DNA of 63,557 nucleotides from Oligoflexales bacterium (GTDB lineage: Bacteria > Bdellovibrionota_B > Oligoflexia > Oligoflexales > RGVZ01), in NCBI GenBank assembly GCA_947468665.1, contig CANILH010000007.1, positions 1-63,557 on the forward strand, in the 5' to 3' direction. This document shows, piece by piece, positions 8,078 through 16,659 of the stretch (the stretch's first letter is position 1; every line of letters begins with the position of its first letter). Position numbers and translations under genes: made by a program. The notes under the pieces are model-generated. The model saw only the letters and a program-made list of their open reading frames with translations, did no database searches and was not told the origin of the DNA.

Positions 8078-9441
8078 GCGGAAACCAGACTAAATTGAGG
8101 GCTTTAATCATTGATGATGAAAAAAGCATTTGTGAGAGCCTCGCCGGAGTCGTTGAGGATGAGGGCTGGTTAGCCACGACCGTTGGTAATGGCTCAAAAG
8201 GTCTGGTCGAGGCGAAGCTAAATACCCCGGACCTGGTTTTCCTTGATATCTGGATGCCAGGGATTGACGGCATTGAGGTTCTCCAGCGGCTGCGGGAAAT
8301 GTTACCCGAGCTTCCCGTGGTTATTATGAGCGGCCACGCGACGATCGATACCGCGGTCAGAGCGACCAGACTTGGCGCCTTTGAGGTGCTTGAGAAACCA
8401 TTGGAGCTTGGTAAAATTGTCGCACTGCTGGATCAGGCCAAGGTAATCGTACAAAAGAAAACTTCTGGAGCGGGTGTTTTGCCAACCATAGACCTGATCG
8501 GCGACTCGCAGCCCATCGAATTGATGCGCAAACAGATTGCGGCTGTCGGCCCCAAAAACGCGTCTGTTCTTATTACAGGTGAGAACGGAGTGGGGAAAGA
8601 GGTCGTTGCCCGTCTTATCCACCAAATGAGTCCCAGGGCATCAAAGCCATTTGTTGCGATCAACTGCGCCGCGATCCCAGAGGGTCTTATTGAGGCAGAG
8701 CTCTTTGGGCACGTAAAGGGCGCGTTTACCAACGCCATCTCCGACAGAAAGGGCCGGTTTGAACAGGCCCATCAGGGAACGATATTCCTCGATGAGATTG
8801 GTGATATGTCGCTAAAGACACAGGCCAAGATTTTGCGGATTCTGCAGGAAAAGTCCTTTGAGAAAGTGGGCGACCACAAAAGTGTCCAGGTCGATGTCAG
8901 AGTGCTTGCCGCCACGAACCGGGATTTGCCAGCCGAGATAAAACAGGGACGGTTTCGGGAGGATTTGTTTTATCGGCTTAACGTGATTCCGCTTATGATG
9001 CGGCCATTGCGGGAGCGTCGCGAGGATATTCCTCTCCTGGTCACTCATTTTCTTAAAGAGATGTCTCCCCGGGGCTCTGCGCCTCCCTCGGTTACACCCG
9101 AGGCTATGAGCATACTTACGTCGCGGGATTGGCCCGGAAACATTCGTGAGTTGAAAAATGTCCTGGAACGACTGATTATCATGACCAGCGGCGTCGTCAT
9201 TGACGCGGGCGATTTACCGGACGATTTTTTGGGGGCGTCGCGTGAGTCGGCTGAAAGCCGCGCTGCCCAGCAGACTCTCAAGGATGCGAAAAGCGACTTT
9301 GAACGGGCGTTCATTCTTGGTAAGCTTGAGGAAAATGAGTGGAATATATCCCGAACCGCTGACGCGCTTCATATTGAGCGCAGTAACTTGCATCGTAAAT
9401 TGAAGTCCTATGACATTGATCCCAAAAAACTGAAGGGTTAG
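8074..9441 (+). CDS. NtrX/NtrC-type sigma-54 response regulator
   Basis: A 455-residue regulator: receiver domain (phosphorylated Asp58 in LVFLDIWMPG), AAA+ domain (Walker A GENGVGKE, Walker B GTIFLDEIGDM) and a C-terminal Fis-type helix-turn-helix (ISRTADALHIERSNLHRKL). The AAA+ loop that contacts sigma-54 reads GAFTNA rather than the usual GAFTGA. Such proteins hydrolyse ATP to open promoters bound by sigma-54 RNA polymerase. The ATG overlaps the kinase stop, so kinase and regulator are translationally coupled and almost surely act together. NtrX-like is preferred because of the NtrY-like partner; the target genes are not evident here. Confidence 0.93.
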   Translation: MSGNQTKLRALIIDDEKSICESLAGVVEDEGWLATTVGNGSKGLVEAKLNTPDLVFLDIWMPGIDGIEVLQRLREMLPELPVVIMSGHATIDTAVRATRLGAFEVLEKPLELGKIVALLDQAKVIVQKKTSGAGVLPTIDLIGDSQPIELMRKQIAAVGPKNASVLITGENGVGKEVVARLIHQMSPRASKPFVAINCAAIPEGLIEAELFGHVKGAFTNAISDRKGRFEQAHQGTIFLDEIGDMSLKTQAKILRILQEKSFEKVGDHKSVQVDVRVLAATNRDLPAEIKQGRFREDLFYRLNVIPLMMRPLRERREDIPLLVTHFLKEMSPRGSAPPSVTPEAMSILTSRDWPGNIRELKNVLERLIIMTSGVVIDAGDLPDDFLGASRESAESRAAQQTLKDAKSDFERAFILGKLEENEWNISRTADALHIERSNLHRKLKSYDIDPKKLKG

Positions 9442-9448
9442 GAAATCT

Positions 9449-10684
9449 ATGGTAATAAATGAACTGAGCGCCGCATGGTCGACCGATGGCCTCGTAATCA
9501 ATACCACTGGAAGCACCGAGGAGCTCGATCGCGGCAAGCCCTGGAAGGTGACGCGGCTTGACTCAAAAAGACTTCTCGCGTTCGCTGACGGGGCAGAGTC
9601 AAACCCGGCTGCAGCCGCCGGATTCGCGTGCTGCTCTCCGGACATGCTGTACGACCTGATTATTGGCATGAATCACAGACGGTGGTCGGGGACGATATTT
9701 GTCGATACCGGTTTTGGGCATAAGCGTATTTATTTTAATGCTGGTGAGTTCGTGTTCGCCGCGTCTGACCTGATTGATGACCGGCTGGGTGAGGTGATAT
9801 ACCGCGAATCCGCGATTTCCCTGGATCAACTGACATCGTTCGCCGTTCAGGTTGATCGCAAGAAAAAATTCGGTCAGGTGCTGCTGCGCAGCGGAAGCTT
9901 TACGAATACAGACTTGTGGAACGCGCTTAAATCGCAGGCTCGCGAGATCTTCCGCAGTATTTTTCTGGTGGATAGATGTTACATAGAACTCCACGGAGGG
10001 TCGGCGCCGATTGAGGTGACTTTTGAGAATGGAACTGAGGAGCTTTTGGACTCTGCTTATAGTTTTGGATCTCAGTTTAGGGCATTCAGTAAAAGACTTG
10101 GACCCAATGTCCAGGTGATTCCGGTCGAGGCGCCGCTTGGTCCTCCCTGCACGCCGGGTACATTCTCCGGTGATATTATGGAACTTACGAAGGACGGGCC
10201 AAGTTTAGAAACGGTGTTTGAACGCAGTAAGCTTACTGATATTTACACTCTGCTCGCGATGCAGAGACTAATTGCGACAGGATATCTGCGTCTTGAGGGA
10301 ATCAGAGAGCCGGTCGCGTCGAAAATGGACGGTAGCTTTGGCAATCTGAAATCCAGGATCGACGGGTATCAGGTTTTGCACGGATTGGTTGAGCCCGCGT
10401 TTCAGGGCGCTGGGATCCCCATGCCGCTGGCTGAGCTGACGTCATTCGCGTTGTCGCTTAATAATGACGGTAGCGCGACTGTTTATCTTGATCAGAAAGG
10501 CACGCTTCCGGCTGAGTCAGTCAGCAGTATGCTCCAGCAGTGCGCAAGTAACACGCATAGACTTTCGTTTTATCAGATCAGGATTGAGACACTTACGCGC
10601 TATCTTCTTCAGATAGCGGGCGATGTGCTGCCATATGAGATGGCGCGTAAAATTAAAAACGAGTTCAAGGAGATTACATCTTGA
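9449..10684 (+). CDS. DUF4388 (PATAN-type) protein
   Basis: A 411-residue soluble protein starting seven bases after the regulator gene. Residues 60-170 look like a DUF4388/PATAN domain: a short helix (MLYDLIIGMN), a WSGTIFVDTG strand, the INFNAGEFVFA-like turn (IYFNAGEFVFA) and a helix after GDRLGEVIYRE-like sequence. A looser repeat of the helical pattern follows. The domain occurs in two-component and gliding or motility regulators of deltaproteobacteria and cyanobacteria, usually as a protein-interaction module. The C-terminal half is not recognised. The stop overlaps the start of the methyltransferase gene (TTGA), so it is in the same operon. A role as an output or adaptor of the NtrYX-like pair is inferred. 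Confidence 0.7.
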   Translation: MVINELSAAWSTDGLVINTTGSTEELDRGKPWKVTRLDSKRLLAFADGAESNPAAAAGFACCSPDMLYDLIIGMNHRRWSGTIFVDTGFGHKRIYFNAGEFVFAASDLIDDRLGEVIYRESAISLDQLTSFAVQVDRKKKFGQVLLRSGSFTNTDLWNALKSQAREIFRSIFLVDRCYIELHGGSAPIEVTFENGTEELLDSAYSFGSQFRAFSKRLGPNVQVIPVEAPLGPPCTPGTFSGDIMELTKDGPSLETVFERSKLTDIYTLLAMQRLIATGYLRLEGIREPVASKMDGSFGNLKSRIDGYQVLHGLVEPAFQGAGIPMPLAELTSFALSLNNDGSATVYLDQKGTLPAESVSSMLQQCASNTHRLSFYQIRIETLTRYLLQIAGDVLPYEMARKIKNEFKEITS

Positions 10685-11529
10685 GACCTCCTCGCCCCCG
10701 AAACTCAGGACGTCCGGACGGAAAACGCCCAAGCGCTGAGGCATCAAAAGGCCAGCCGAAATTTCAGCGTCCTCACGGAAGAAATCGTGAGCGCGCGCGG
10801 AGCTCGCTGCCTGAAGGTGTTTTTGTGGTGGAGGGAGTCGCGGCGATTCGCGAGTATTTACGCCACAAACCCGCGTCGATACAGAAAATCTTCGCGAAAG
10901 AGCGCGGATTTAACGCTGTCCGCGAGGAGCTTTCAGAATTTAAAGTGGACTTGATCAGTGTTCCTGACTCCGATGATGACTCGCTTCCGCCAACCCCGGC
11001 GTGGGCCCGTGTTCAGCATGAGATAACGGACTGGAATACGTTTTTATCGCGCGCCGAGAAGGCTGACAGCACGGCCAATCGCCTGGTTTTGATATTGGAT
11101 CATATTTCGGACCCTAGGAATCTCGGTGCGATCGTGCGATCCGCGGCTTTTTTTGGTGTCCGTCACGTGATTGTGCCTGAGAAACGGCAGGTTTTACTCA
11201 CTCAGGCCGGTGTTAATACCGCGCAGGGTGGATTCGCCCTGACGGACCTCGTTGTCGTGGTCAATGTCTCGAGGGCAGTCGAGGAACTGAAGCAGAAAGA
11301 ATACTGGATTCTAGGCGCCGCCATGGGCGGTGAGCCGATTTCAGCGGTTCGGGGGCGGTTTGAGCGCCAGGTTTTGGTGCTGGGCTCAGAAGACAAGGGT
11401 ATCAGTCAAAACGTTCTGGGACATTGTGATGTTGTGGTGGCTATTCCTGGAGCGCCGAAGTCACTTGATTCTTTGAATGTCTCTGTTGCTGCCGGTATTT
11501 TAATCCATGAATTAGCCGGGCTGCGTTGA
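10681..11529 (+). CDS. TrmH/SpoU family rRNA 2'-O-methyltransferase (RlmB-like)
   Basis: A 282-residue protein. A basic, disordered N-terminus of about 35 residues precedes the substrate-binding domain (VFVVEGVAAIREYLRHK) and the SPOUT catalytic domain. Motif 1 is DHISDPRNLGAIVRSAAFFG, motif 2 VLGSEDKGIS and motif 3 SLNVSVAAGILIHEL; the last forms the knotted SAM pocket. RlmB methylates the ribose of G2251 in 23S rRNA; the exact target here is not proven. The start is TTG with AAGGAG nine bases upstream, overlapping the previous stop. A second member of the family lies near 38 kb. Confidence 0.9.
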   Translation: MRPPRPRNSGRPDGKRPSAEASKGQPKFQRPHGRNRERARSSLPEGVFVVEGVAAIREYLRHKPASIQKIFAKERGFNAVREELSEFKVDLISVPDSDDDSLPPTPAWARVQHEITDWNTFLSRAEKADSTANRLVLILDHISDPRNLGAIVRSAAFFGVRHVIVPEKRQVLLTQAGVNTAQGGFALTDLVVVVNVSRAVEELKQKEYWILGAAMGGEPISAVRGRFERQVLVLGSEDKGISQNVLGHCDVVVAIPGAPKSLDSLNVSVAAGILIHELAGLR

Positions 11530-11597
11530 GTTGCCTTAATTAGGAGCGACCCCCTACGGGGTTTGCGAAAAATCAGCATTTGTACGGTTTACTTTGC

Positions 11598-11626
11598 TTG
11601 ACAGCTTGAAGCTCTGAATGTATCAA
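11598..11626 (+). promoter_or_regulatory. Sigma-70 promoter of the tRNA operon
   Basis: TTGACA, 17 bases, TATCAA. The -35 is a full match and the spacing is ideal. It lies about 70 bases upstream of the first tRNA, the position expected for a tRNA operon promoter. Confidence 0.7.
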
Positions 11627-11693
11627 GTGTGCTCCCTTTTGTGGATTCGTGTGCTTCGAGTCTTATTTTAAGGGATGTTTTTGTGTCTTTTAG

Positions 11694-11769
11694 GCTGGCG
11701 TAGCTCAATTGGTAGAGCAGCTGATTTGTAATCAGCAGGTTGCGGGTTCAAGTCCCATCGCCAGCTCCA
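11694..11769 (+). tRNA. tRNA-Thr (anticodon TGT)
   Basis: A 76-base cloverleaf: acceptor GCTGGCG pairs with CGCCAGC, the anticodon loop is TTTGTAA, the T loop is TTCAAGT and CCA is encoded. It is first of four tRNA genes in the Thr-Tyr-Gly-Thr order seen upstream of tuf in many proteobacteria. Confidence 0.97.
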
Positions 11770-11816
11770 GCGAACGGATGGACACACAAGCTCCGGATAA
11801 GATCCGGGTGTTTTGC

Positions 11817-11902
11817 GGATGGGTACCCAAGTGGCCAAAGGGGACAGGCTGTAAACCTGTTGGCAGTAGTCTTCGAAGGTTCGAATCCTTCCCCATCCAC
11901 CA
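11817..11902 (+). tRNA. tRNA-Tyr (anticodon GTA)
   Basis: An 86-base class II tRNA: acceptor GGATGGG with CCCATCC, anticodon loop CTGTAAA, a long variable arm between anticodon and T stems, T loop TTCGAAT, encoded CCA. Confidence 0.97.
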
Positions 11903-11976
11903 CTATATCTGCCAGTCGGACGGCAACGTCGGATTTAGCAGTTATGAGAGGGCCTTAAGATGGCGCTCTCACGTGT

Positions 11977-12052
11977 GCGGAAGTAGCTCAGTTGGTAGAG
12001 CATTAGCCTTCCAAGCTAAATGTCGCGAGTTCGACCCTCGTCTTCCGCTCCA
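11977..12052 (+). tRNA. tRNA-Gly (anticodon TCC)
   Basis: A 76-base cloverleaf: acceptor GCGGAAG with CTTCCGC, anticodon loop CTTCCAA, T loop TTCGACC, encoded CCA. Confidence 0.97.
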
Positions 12053-12057
12053 ACTCT

Positions 12058-12133
12058 GCCTCGGTAGCTCAGTTGGTAGAGCACGTCCTTGGTAAGGACG
12101 AGGTCACGGGTTCGAGTCCCGTTCGAGGCTCCA
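12058..12133 (+). tRNA. tRNA-Thr (anticodon GGT)
   Basis: A 76-base cloverleaf only five bases after tRNA-Gly: acceptor GCCTCGG with TCGAGGC (one G-U pair), anticodon loop TTGGTAA, T loop TTCGAGT, encoded CCA. It is the last tRNA before tuf. Confidence 0.97.
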
Positions 12134-12139
12134 TTGTTG

Positions 12140-12209
12140 TCACCGCGGCAATGTTGAGAATGGTTGTTTCTCCGGGCTTCATAGGCTCGACAGATGGCTA
12201 CCGCGGTGA
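12140..12209 (+). repeat. Inverted repeat between tRNA-Thr and tuf
   Basis: TCACCGCGG at 12140-12148 and its exact complement CCGCGGTGA at 12201-12209 flank 52 bases. In the transcript this could close a large stem just downstream of the last tRNA and may help processing of the tRNA-tuf transcript. No U tract follows, so it is not a classical terminator. Confidence 0.45.
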
Positions 12210-12241
12210 TATGTTTTCGCGTCACATCCATTCCGAAGTTG

Positions 12242-12269
12242 TTGAGACTTTTGTGTGGTGAACGATAAT
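12242..12269 (+). promoter_or_regulatory. Possible tuf promoter
   Basis: TTGAGA, 16 bases, GATAAT, in an AT-rich stretch about 50 bases before the tuf start. tuf could also be read from the upstream tRNA promoter. Confidence 0.45.
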
Positions 12270-12317
12270 AAATAAGTATTTGGCTTATTATAGGCAGCCA
12301 ATAGCGGGAGGATGCAA

Positions 12318-13511
12318 ATGGCAAAAGAGAAGTTTGAACGGAAGAAACCACACGTAAACATCGGTACGATTGGTCACGTTGACCACGGTAAGACAACACT
12401 TACCGCGGCAATCACATTCATCATGTCAAAGAAATTTGGTGGACAAGGTTTGGCATATGACCAAATCGACAAATCCCCAGAGGAAAAGGCACGTGGTATC
12501 ACGATCTCTACAACACACGTAGAGTATGAGTCTGATCTTCGTCACTACGCGCACGTTGACTGCCCTGGTCACGCCGACTACGTGAAGAACATGATCACAG
12601 GCGCTGCGCAGATGGACGGCGCGATTCTCGTTGTTTCCGCTTCTGACGGCCCAATGCCACAGACTCGTGAGCACATTCTCCTTTCACGCCAAGTAGGCGT
12701 ACCGAAGATTGTCGTGTTCATGAACAAGTGCGACATGGTTGATGATGCTGAGCTTCTTGATCTCGTTGAGATGGAAGTTCGTGAGCTTCTCACCACGTAC
12801 AAGTTCCCTGGTGATGACACTCCGGTTATCCGCGGTTCAGCACTAAAGGCTCTTGAGTCCCAAGATCCAAACAGCGAATGGGGCAAAAAAGTCGTCGAGC
12901 TGATCGCAGCTTGTGACTCTTATATTCCTGAGCCTGAGCGTCCAGTTAACTTACCATTCCTGATGCCTATCGAGGACGTGTTCTCGATCTCGGGTCGTGG
13001 AACTGTTGTAACTGGTCGTGTTGAGCGCGGTATCATCAAAACTGGTGAGGAGATGGAAATCGTGGGTCTTCGTGACACACAAAAAACCATCTGTACTGGT
13101 GTTGAGATGTTCCGTAAGCTACTCGACGAAGGCCGCGCTGGCGACAACTGCGGTATCCTTCTTCGTGGTACAAAACGCGAGGACGTTCAACGTGGGCAGG
13201 TTCTGGCAAAACCAGGATCGATCAAGCCACACAAAAAATTCAAGGCAGAGGTTTATATCCTTACGAAAGAAGAAGGCGGACGTCACACTCCATTCTTCAA
13301 AGGATACCGTCCTCAGTTTTACTTCCGTACAACTGACGTTACTGGCTCCATCAAGTTGCCAGACGATGTTGAGATGGTTATGCCGGGCGATAACATCGCC
13401 GTGGAAGTCGAGCTCATTACTCCGATCGCTATGGACAAACAGCTTCGCTTCGCTATCCGCGAAGGTGGCCGTACAGTCGGTGCCGGTGTAGTAGCTGACA
13501 TTCTTGACTGA
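12318..13511 (+). CDS. tuf: Translation elongation factor EF-Tu
   Basis: A 397-residue GTPase that brings aminoacyl-tRNA to the ribosome. The G1 motif is GHVDHGKT, G3 DCPGH and G4 NKCD, followed by the two beta-barrel domains with GRVERG and the C-terminal [10 protein letters not shown] stretch. The ATG at 12318 is chosen because GGAGG lies six bases before it; an ATG two codons earlier is too close to that site. Placement after the Thr-Tyr-Gly-Thr tRNAs and before tRNA-Trp, secE and nusG is the classic tufB arrangement. A terminator follows. No second copy lies after fusA in this window. Confidence 0.99.
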   Translation: MAKEKFERKKPHVNIGTIGHVDHGKTTLTAAITFIMSKKFGGQGLAYDQIDKSPEEKARGITISTTHVEYESDLRHYAHVDCPGHADYVKNMITGAAQMDGAILVVSASDGPMPQTREHILLSRQVGVPKIVVFMNKCDMVDDAELLDLVEMEVRELLTTYKFPGDDTPVIRGSALKALESQDPNSEWGKKVVELIAACDSYIPEPERPVNLPFLMPIEDVFSISGRGTVVTGRVERGIIKTGEEMEIVGLRDTQKTICTGVEMFRKLLDEGRAGDNCGILLRGTKREDVQRGQVLAKPGSIKPHKKFKAEVYILTKEEGGRHTPFFKGYRPQFYFRTTDVTGSIKLPDDVEMVMPGDNIAVEVELITPIAMDKQLRFAIREGGRTVGAGVVADILD

Positions 13512-13529
13512 TTGGTTTTGAGTTTTAAG

Positions 13530-13558
13530 AAGTGGCCTCCGAAGGGAGGCCACTTTTT
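13530..13558 (+). terminator. Rho-independent terminator after tuf
   Basis: An 11-bp perfect stem AAGTGGCCTCC with its complement, loop GAAG, followed by a T run. It ends 12 bases before tRNA-Trp, so read-through or a separate promoter must supply the downstream genes. Confidence 0.9.
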
Positions 13559-13570
13559 CTAGTAGCATCT

Positions 13571-13646
13571 AGGCGAGTAGCTCCAATGGTAGAGCAGCGG
13601 ATTCCAAATCCGCTTGTTGTGGGTTCGAGTCCCTCCTCGCCTGCCA
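13571..13646 (+). tRNA. tRNA-Trp (anticodon CCA)
   Basis: A 76-base cloverleaf: acceptor AGGCGAG with CTCGCCT, anticodon loop TTCCAAA, T loop TTCGAGT, discriminator G and encoded CCA. The tuf/tRNA-Trp/secE/nusG order is conserved in many bacteria. Confidence 0.97.
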
Positions 13647-13683
13647 TTTTAAAACGGATATGGAATCCACGTTTAGGTGATGT

Positions 13684-14064
13684 ATGCAAAAAGATGACGC
13701 AACCTGGCTTCGAACTGGCTACTCCGTGTGGGCATGTTTGACGGCGTTTGTAGTTTGGAAGATGTTTATGTTCGCCGGCCTTAAGGCTGGTTGGCTTGAG
13801 CGATTTGAGGCGAGCTTTAATATCGGCAGCGTGCTTCTCGCCATCGTATTCGGCGTACTGCTCACCTGGCTTCTCGCCCGCGATCACGAGCGTCACGAGT
13901 ACCTACTGGCTTCTGTCGGCGAGTTGCGCAAAGTGCAATGGCCTGATTGGGAGCATACTAAAAAACTGACCATGATCGTCTGTGTTGTAGTGGCGATTTT
14001 TTCAGCAATATTGACTGTATTTGACATGGCATGGGCAAAGATTTTGAAGCTGCTGTTGGCATAA
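13684..14064 (+). CDS. secE: Preprotein translocase subunit SecE
   Basis: A 126-residue membrane protein with three hydrophobic helices (near residues 14-30, 46-65 and 96-118), like E. coli SecE and unlike the one-helix form of most bacteria. The conserved amphipathic box before the last helix reads ASVGELRKVQWPDWEHTKKLT. SecE clamps the SecY channel in the inner membrane. AGGTGA precedes the ATG. nusG starts directly after the stop codon, so the two are coupled as usual. Confidence 0.96.
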   Translation: MQKDDATWLRTGYSVWACLTAFVVWKMFMFAGLKAGWLERFEASFNIGSVLLAIVFGVLLTWLLARDHERHEYLLASVGELRKVQWPDWEHTKKLTMIVCVVVAIFSAILTVFDMAWAKILKLLLA

Positions 14065-14679
14065 ATGGGGACAAGCATGAACATGGACGCGACAGCAACT
14101 TACGGAGATAAACACGTGGAAACAATGGCATCAAACAAAAAGTGGTATGTCGTGCACACTCACACTGGCTCTGAGGAAAAAGCCCGGCAGAGCCTTCAGG
14201 AGCGTATTAAGGCCAATAGCATGGACGGCCGTTTCGGACAGATTTTCGTCCCCCGGACTGCTACTGAGACTGTTCTTAAGAGCGGCAAAAGGAAGCGCGT
14301 TGAGAAGACCTCATTCCCAGGGTACATCCTGGTTGAGATGGACTTTTCCGATGAGACGGGCGCACTTGTCCGTAATACGCCGAAAATTACCGGCTTTGTT
14401 GGCGGCGATTCCAAGCGCCCACCGCGGCCGATAACTGACACCGAGGTTCTTCGTCTAACATCCCCTGAGGCTGTGGAGTCCCAAAAACAACAAGTCCGCA
14501 CGGAGGTCAACTTCCGTAAGGGTGAGAGTGTTAAGGTGAAAGATGGTCCGTTTACGAATTTCGACGGTGTTGTGGATGAGGTGCGGGCAGACAAGATGAA
14601 GCTTCGCATTTTGGTCAGCATTTTCGGTCGTGAAACACCCGTCGAACTGGATTATAGCCAAGTGGAGAAAATTGGATAA
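14065..14679 (+). CDS. nusG: Transcription antitermination factor NusG
   Basis: Up to 204 residues. The NGN domain begins at KKWYVVHTHTGSEEKA and contains SFPGYILVEM and VGGDSKRPPRPI. The C-terminal KOW domain has FRKGESVKVKDGPFTNFDGVV. NusG binds elongating RNA polymerase and links it to ribosomes or Rho. The start is uncertain: the ATG directly after secE adds about 20 residues compared with the usual NusG start, which would correspond to the ATG at 14125 (MASNKKWYVV). Confidence 0.97.
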   Translation: MGTSMNMDATATYGDKHVETMASNKKWYVVHTHTGSEEKARQSLQERIKANSMDGRFGQIFVPRTATETVLKSGKRKRVEKTSFPGYILVEMDFSDETGALVRNTPKITGFVGGDSKRPPRPITDTEVLRLTSPEAVESQKQQVRTEVNFRKGESVKVKDGPFTNFDGVVDEVRADKMKLRILVSIFGRETPVELDYSQVEKIG

Positions 14680-14733
14680 TTGGTTGAAGAGTAGGCATAG
14701 ACCCGTAAATTTTTCGCGGTTCTAATTGCCCGC

Positions 14734-14762
14734 TTGACTTGTAGACTATTTTTAAATATAGA
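14734..14762 (+). promoter_or_regulatory. Sigma-70 promoter of rplKA
   Basis: TTGACT, 17 bases, TATAGA in the 156-base gap between nusG and rplK. About 70 bases of leader follow, the place where L1 could autoregulate rplK-rplA as in E. coli; no L1 site could be defined by eye. Confidence 0.65.
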
Positions 14763-14835
14763 CGGCACTCTCGTTTTTTCAGGCCTTGAGCTGCGATAGG
14801 TTGAGCAAAAGAAGTTTGAGCAAAAGGATTCGACA

Positions 14836-15258
14836 ATGGCAAAAAAAGTAGTTGGTTTCATTAAGTTGCAGATCCCCGCTGGTAAGGCGAACCCATCTCC
14901 CCCGATCGGTCCGGCTCTTGGTCAGCGCGGTGTCAATATCATGGGATTCTGTAAAGAATTCAATGCGAAAACTCAGAAGCTAGCAGGAGATATTCTCCCA
15001 ACGATTATCACTGTTTATGCTGATAAATCCTTCTCTTTCATTACGAAGAGCCCACCCGCGACAAGCCTCCTGAAAAAGGTCGCTAAGATTGAGTCCGGCT
15101 CCCAGACTCCTGGCAAGGCTACATGTGGTAGCGTGACTATGGCTCAGGTCAAAGAAGTCGCCAAGATGAAGATGGAAGACTTGAATGCGTACGATATTGA
15201 CCAGGCGGCAAAAATTATCGCTGGTTCAGCTCGTTCGATGGGCCTTGAGGTCCTCTAA
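14836..15258 (+). CDS. rplK: 50S ribosomal protein L11
   Basis: A 140-residue protein with the family signature [37 protein letters not shown] at the N-terminus (proline-rich hinge bound by thiostrepton in other species) and a C-terminal RNA-binding domain ending in [11 protein letters not shown]11 forms the GTPase-associated centre with L10 and L7/L12. Length matches the family. The first gene of the rplKAJL set. Confidence 0.99.
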   Translation: MAKKVVGFIKLQIPAGKANPSPPIGPALGQRGVNIMGFCKEFNAKTQKLAGDILPTIITVYADKSFSFITKSPPATSLLKKVAKIESGSQTPGKATCGSVTMAQVKEVAKMKMEDLNAYDIDQAAKIIAGSARSMGLEVL

Positions 15259-15272
15259 TTAAGTTTGTTCTA

Positions 15273-15293
15273 CCCTAACCATGGTGGTTAGGG
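15273..15293 (+). other. Hairpin between rplK and rplA
   Basis: CCCTAACCA, three bases, TGGTTAGGG: a perfect 9-bp stem starting 14 bases after rplK. No T tract follows, so it is more likely an RNA-processing or mRNA-stability element than a terminator. Confidence 0.5.
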
Positions 15294-15345
15294 GTGGGCA
15301 TGTAGGAGAGCGCGCAAGTGCTCGATTGTACTACGGAGATATAAA

Positions 15346-16038
15346 ATGGCACGTGGCAAGAAGTATAAGGCCGCAATCGCTAAAGTGGACAGGGAAAAAA
15401 CCTATCTGCTCGCGGATGCGACCAAACTAGTCAAGGAAACATGCTACACCAAATTCGACGCTACGGTTGACCTTGCTGTTAATCTTGGTGTGGATCCCCG
15501 TCAAGCGGACCAAAACGTCCGTGGCGCTGTGGCTCTACCTCATGGTTCCGGTAAGACTGTGCGCATCGTTGTATTCGCTAAGGGCGAAGCAGCGCAAGCG
15601 GCTCAGAATGCCGGTGTCGAGGCTGTTGGTGGTGATGACCTTGGAACCCGCATTAGCGGTGGATGGCTGGATTTCGATCAAGTGATCGCAACCCCCGATA
15701 TGATGGGTGTTGTCGGTAAACTGGGTCGGGTTCTTGGTCCCCGTGGTCTTATGCCGAACCCTAAGCTCGGTACTGTGACTATGGACGTCGTTAAGGCGAT
15801 CAACGAATTGAAGGCAGGTCGTGTAGAATACCGCGTTGATAAAGCCGGTATCGTGCACGCTCCAGTTGGGAAGGCAAGTTTCACCGCTGAGAATCTTGCT
15901 GACAACGCTCGCACGGTGCTTGAGGCTATCGCGCGCGCTAAACCTGCGTCCGCTAAAGGCACCTATCTTAAGAAAATTAGCATGTCCGCGACAATGAGCC
16001 CCGGGGTCAAGGTTGACCCGTCGCCTTTTAGAGCGTAA
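15346..16038 (+). CDS. rplA: 50S ribosomal protein L1
   Basis: A 230-residue protein carrying the L1 signatures [24 protein letters not shown] and [10 protein letters not shown], plus the C-terminal [22 protein letters not shown]1 forms the mobile stalk at the ribosomal E site and in many bacteria represses translation of its own rplK-rplA mRNA. TACGGAGAT precedes the ATG. Confidence 0.99.
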   Translation: MARGKKYKAAIAKVDREKTYLLADATKLVKETCYTKFDATVDLAVNLGVDPRQADQNVRGAVALPHGSGKTVRIVVFAKGEAAQAAQNAGVEAVGGDDLGTRISGGWLDFDQVIATPDMMGVVGKLGRVLGPRGLMPNPKLGTVTMDVVKAINELKAGRVEYRVDKAGIVHAPVGKASFTAENLADNARTVLEAIARAKPASAKGTYLKKISMSATMSPGVKVDPSPFRA

Positions 16039-16080
16039 GCCGTCGCAACACTAGCTGATCATTAAAGAGAGGGTAAAGCA

Positions 16081-16599
16081 ATGGATCGTAAGGGTAAAGA
16101 GGCAGTCCGCGCCGTCGCGGAAAGTCGTTTTGAGAAAGCCAACGCAGCAGTTATCGCGGAGTTTCGCGGTCTAACTGTGGCGAGCCTTACTGAGCTTCGC
16201 AAGGCGCTCAAAAAGGTTAACGCTGAATTCCGAATCGTTAAAAATCGCATCGCTAAGAAAGCTGTACTCGGCAAGGCCGAGAACGGTAAGGAACTCGCTG
16301 ACAGTCTTAAAGGACCTGTTGGAATCGCGTTTCTATACGGTGATGCGGCAGCAGGCGCCAAGGCCTTGGCTGACTTTGAGAAGGGCAATGAACTTTTCAA
16401 AATCACCGCCGGTGTCATGGACGCCAAGAAACTTTCCGCTAAGGACGTCAAGGCAATCGCCGCGCTTCCAAGCAGAGAAGTCCTTCTTGGCCAAATTGTG
16501 GGGCTAATGGTTTCGCCACACCGCGGACTCCTCGGGGTCATCACCGCAGTGCCAAGAAGCCTTGTTCAGGTTATCAATCAGATCAAAGAAAAGAAGTAA
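16081..16599 (+). CDS. rplJ: 50S ribosomal protein L10
   Basis: A 172-residue protein. The N-terminal rRNA-binding domain includes AVIAEFRGLTVASLTELRKALKK, and the C-terminal helix that binds L7/L12 dimers ends LVQVINQIKEKK. L10 is the base of the L7/L12 stalk. It starts 42 bases after rplA with AGAGAGGG upstream; translation is usually feedback-regulated by L10 itself. Confidence 0.99.
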   Translation: MDRKGKEAVRAVAESRFEKANAAVIAEFRGLTVASLTELRKALKKVNAEFRIVKNRIAKKAVLGKAENGKELADSLKGPVGIAFLYGDAAAGAKALADFEKGNELFKITAGVMDAKKLSAKDVKAIAALPSREVLLGQIVGLMVSPHRGLLGVITAVPRSLVQVINQIKEKK

Positions 16600-16659
16600 T
16601 CATAACAATTTCACAGGTCGCGATGATGCGGCCTGGGAACAAAAGTGGGAGGACACACC

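Noticed and set aside
11694-12133. Protein-like frames across the four tRNA genes
   Set aside because: The tRNA cloverleaves explain the sequence; the frames have no RBS.
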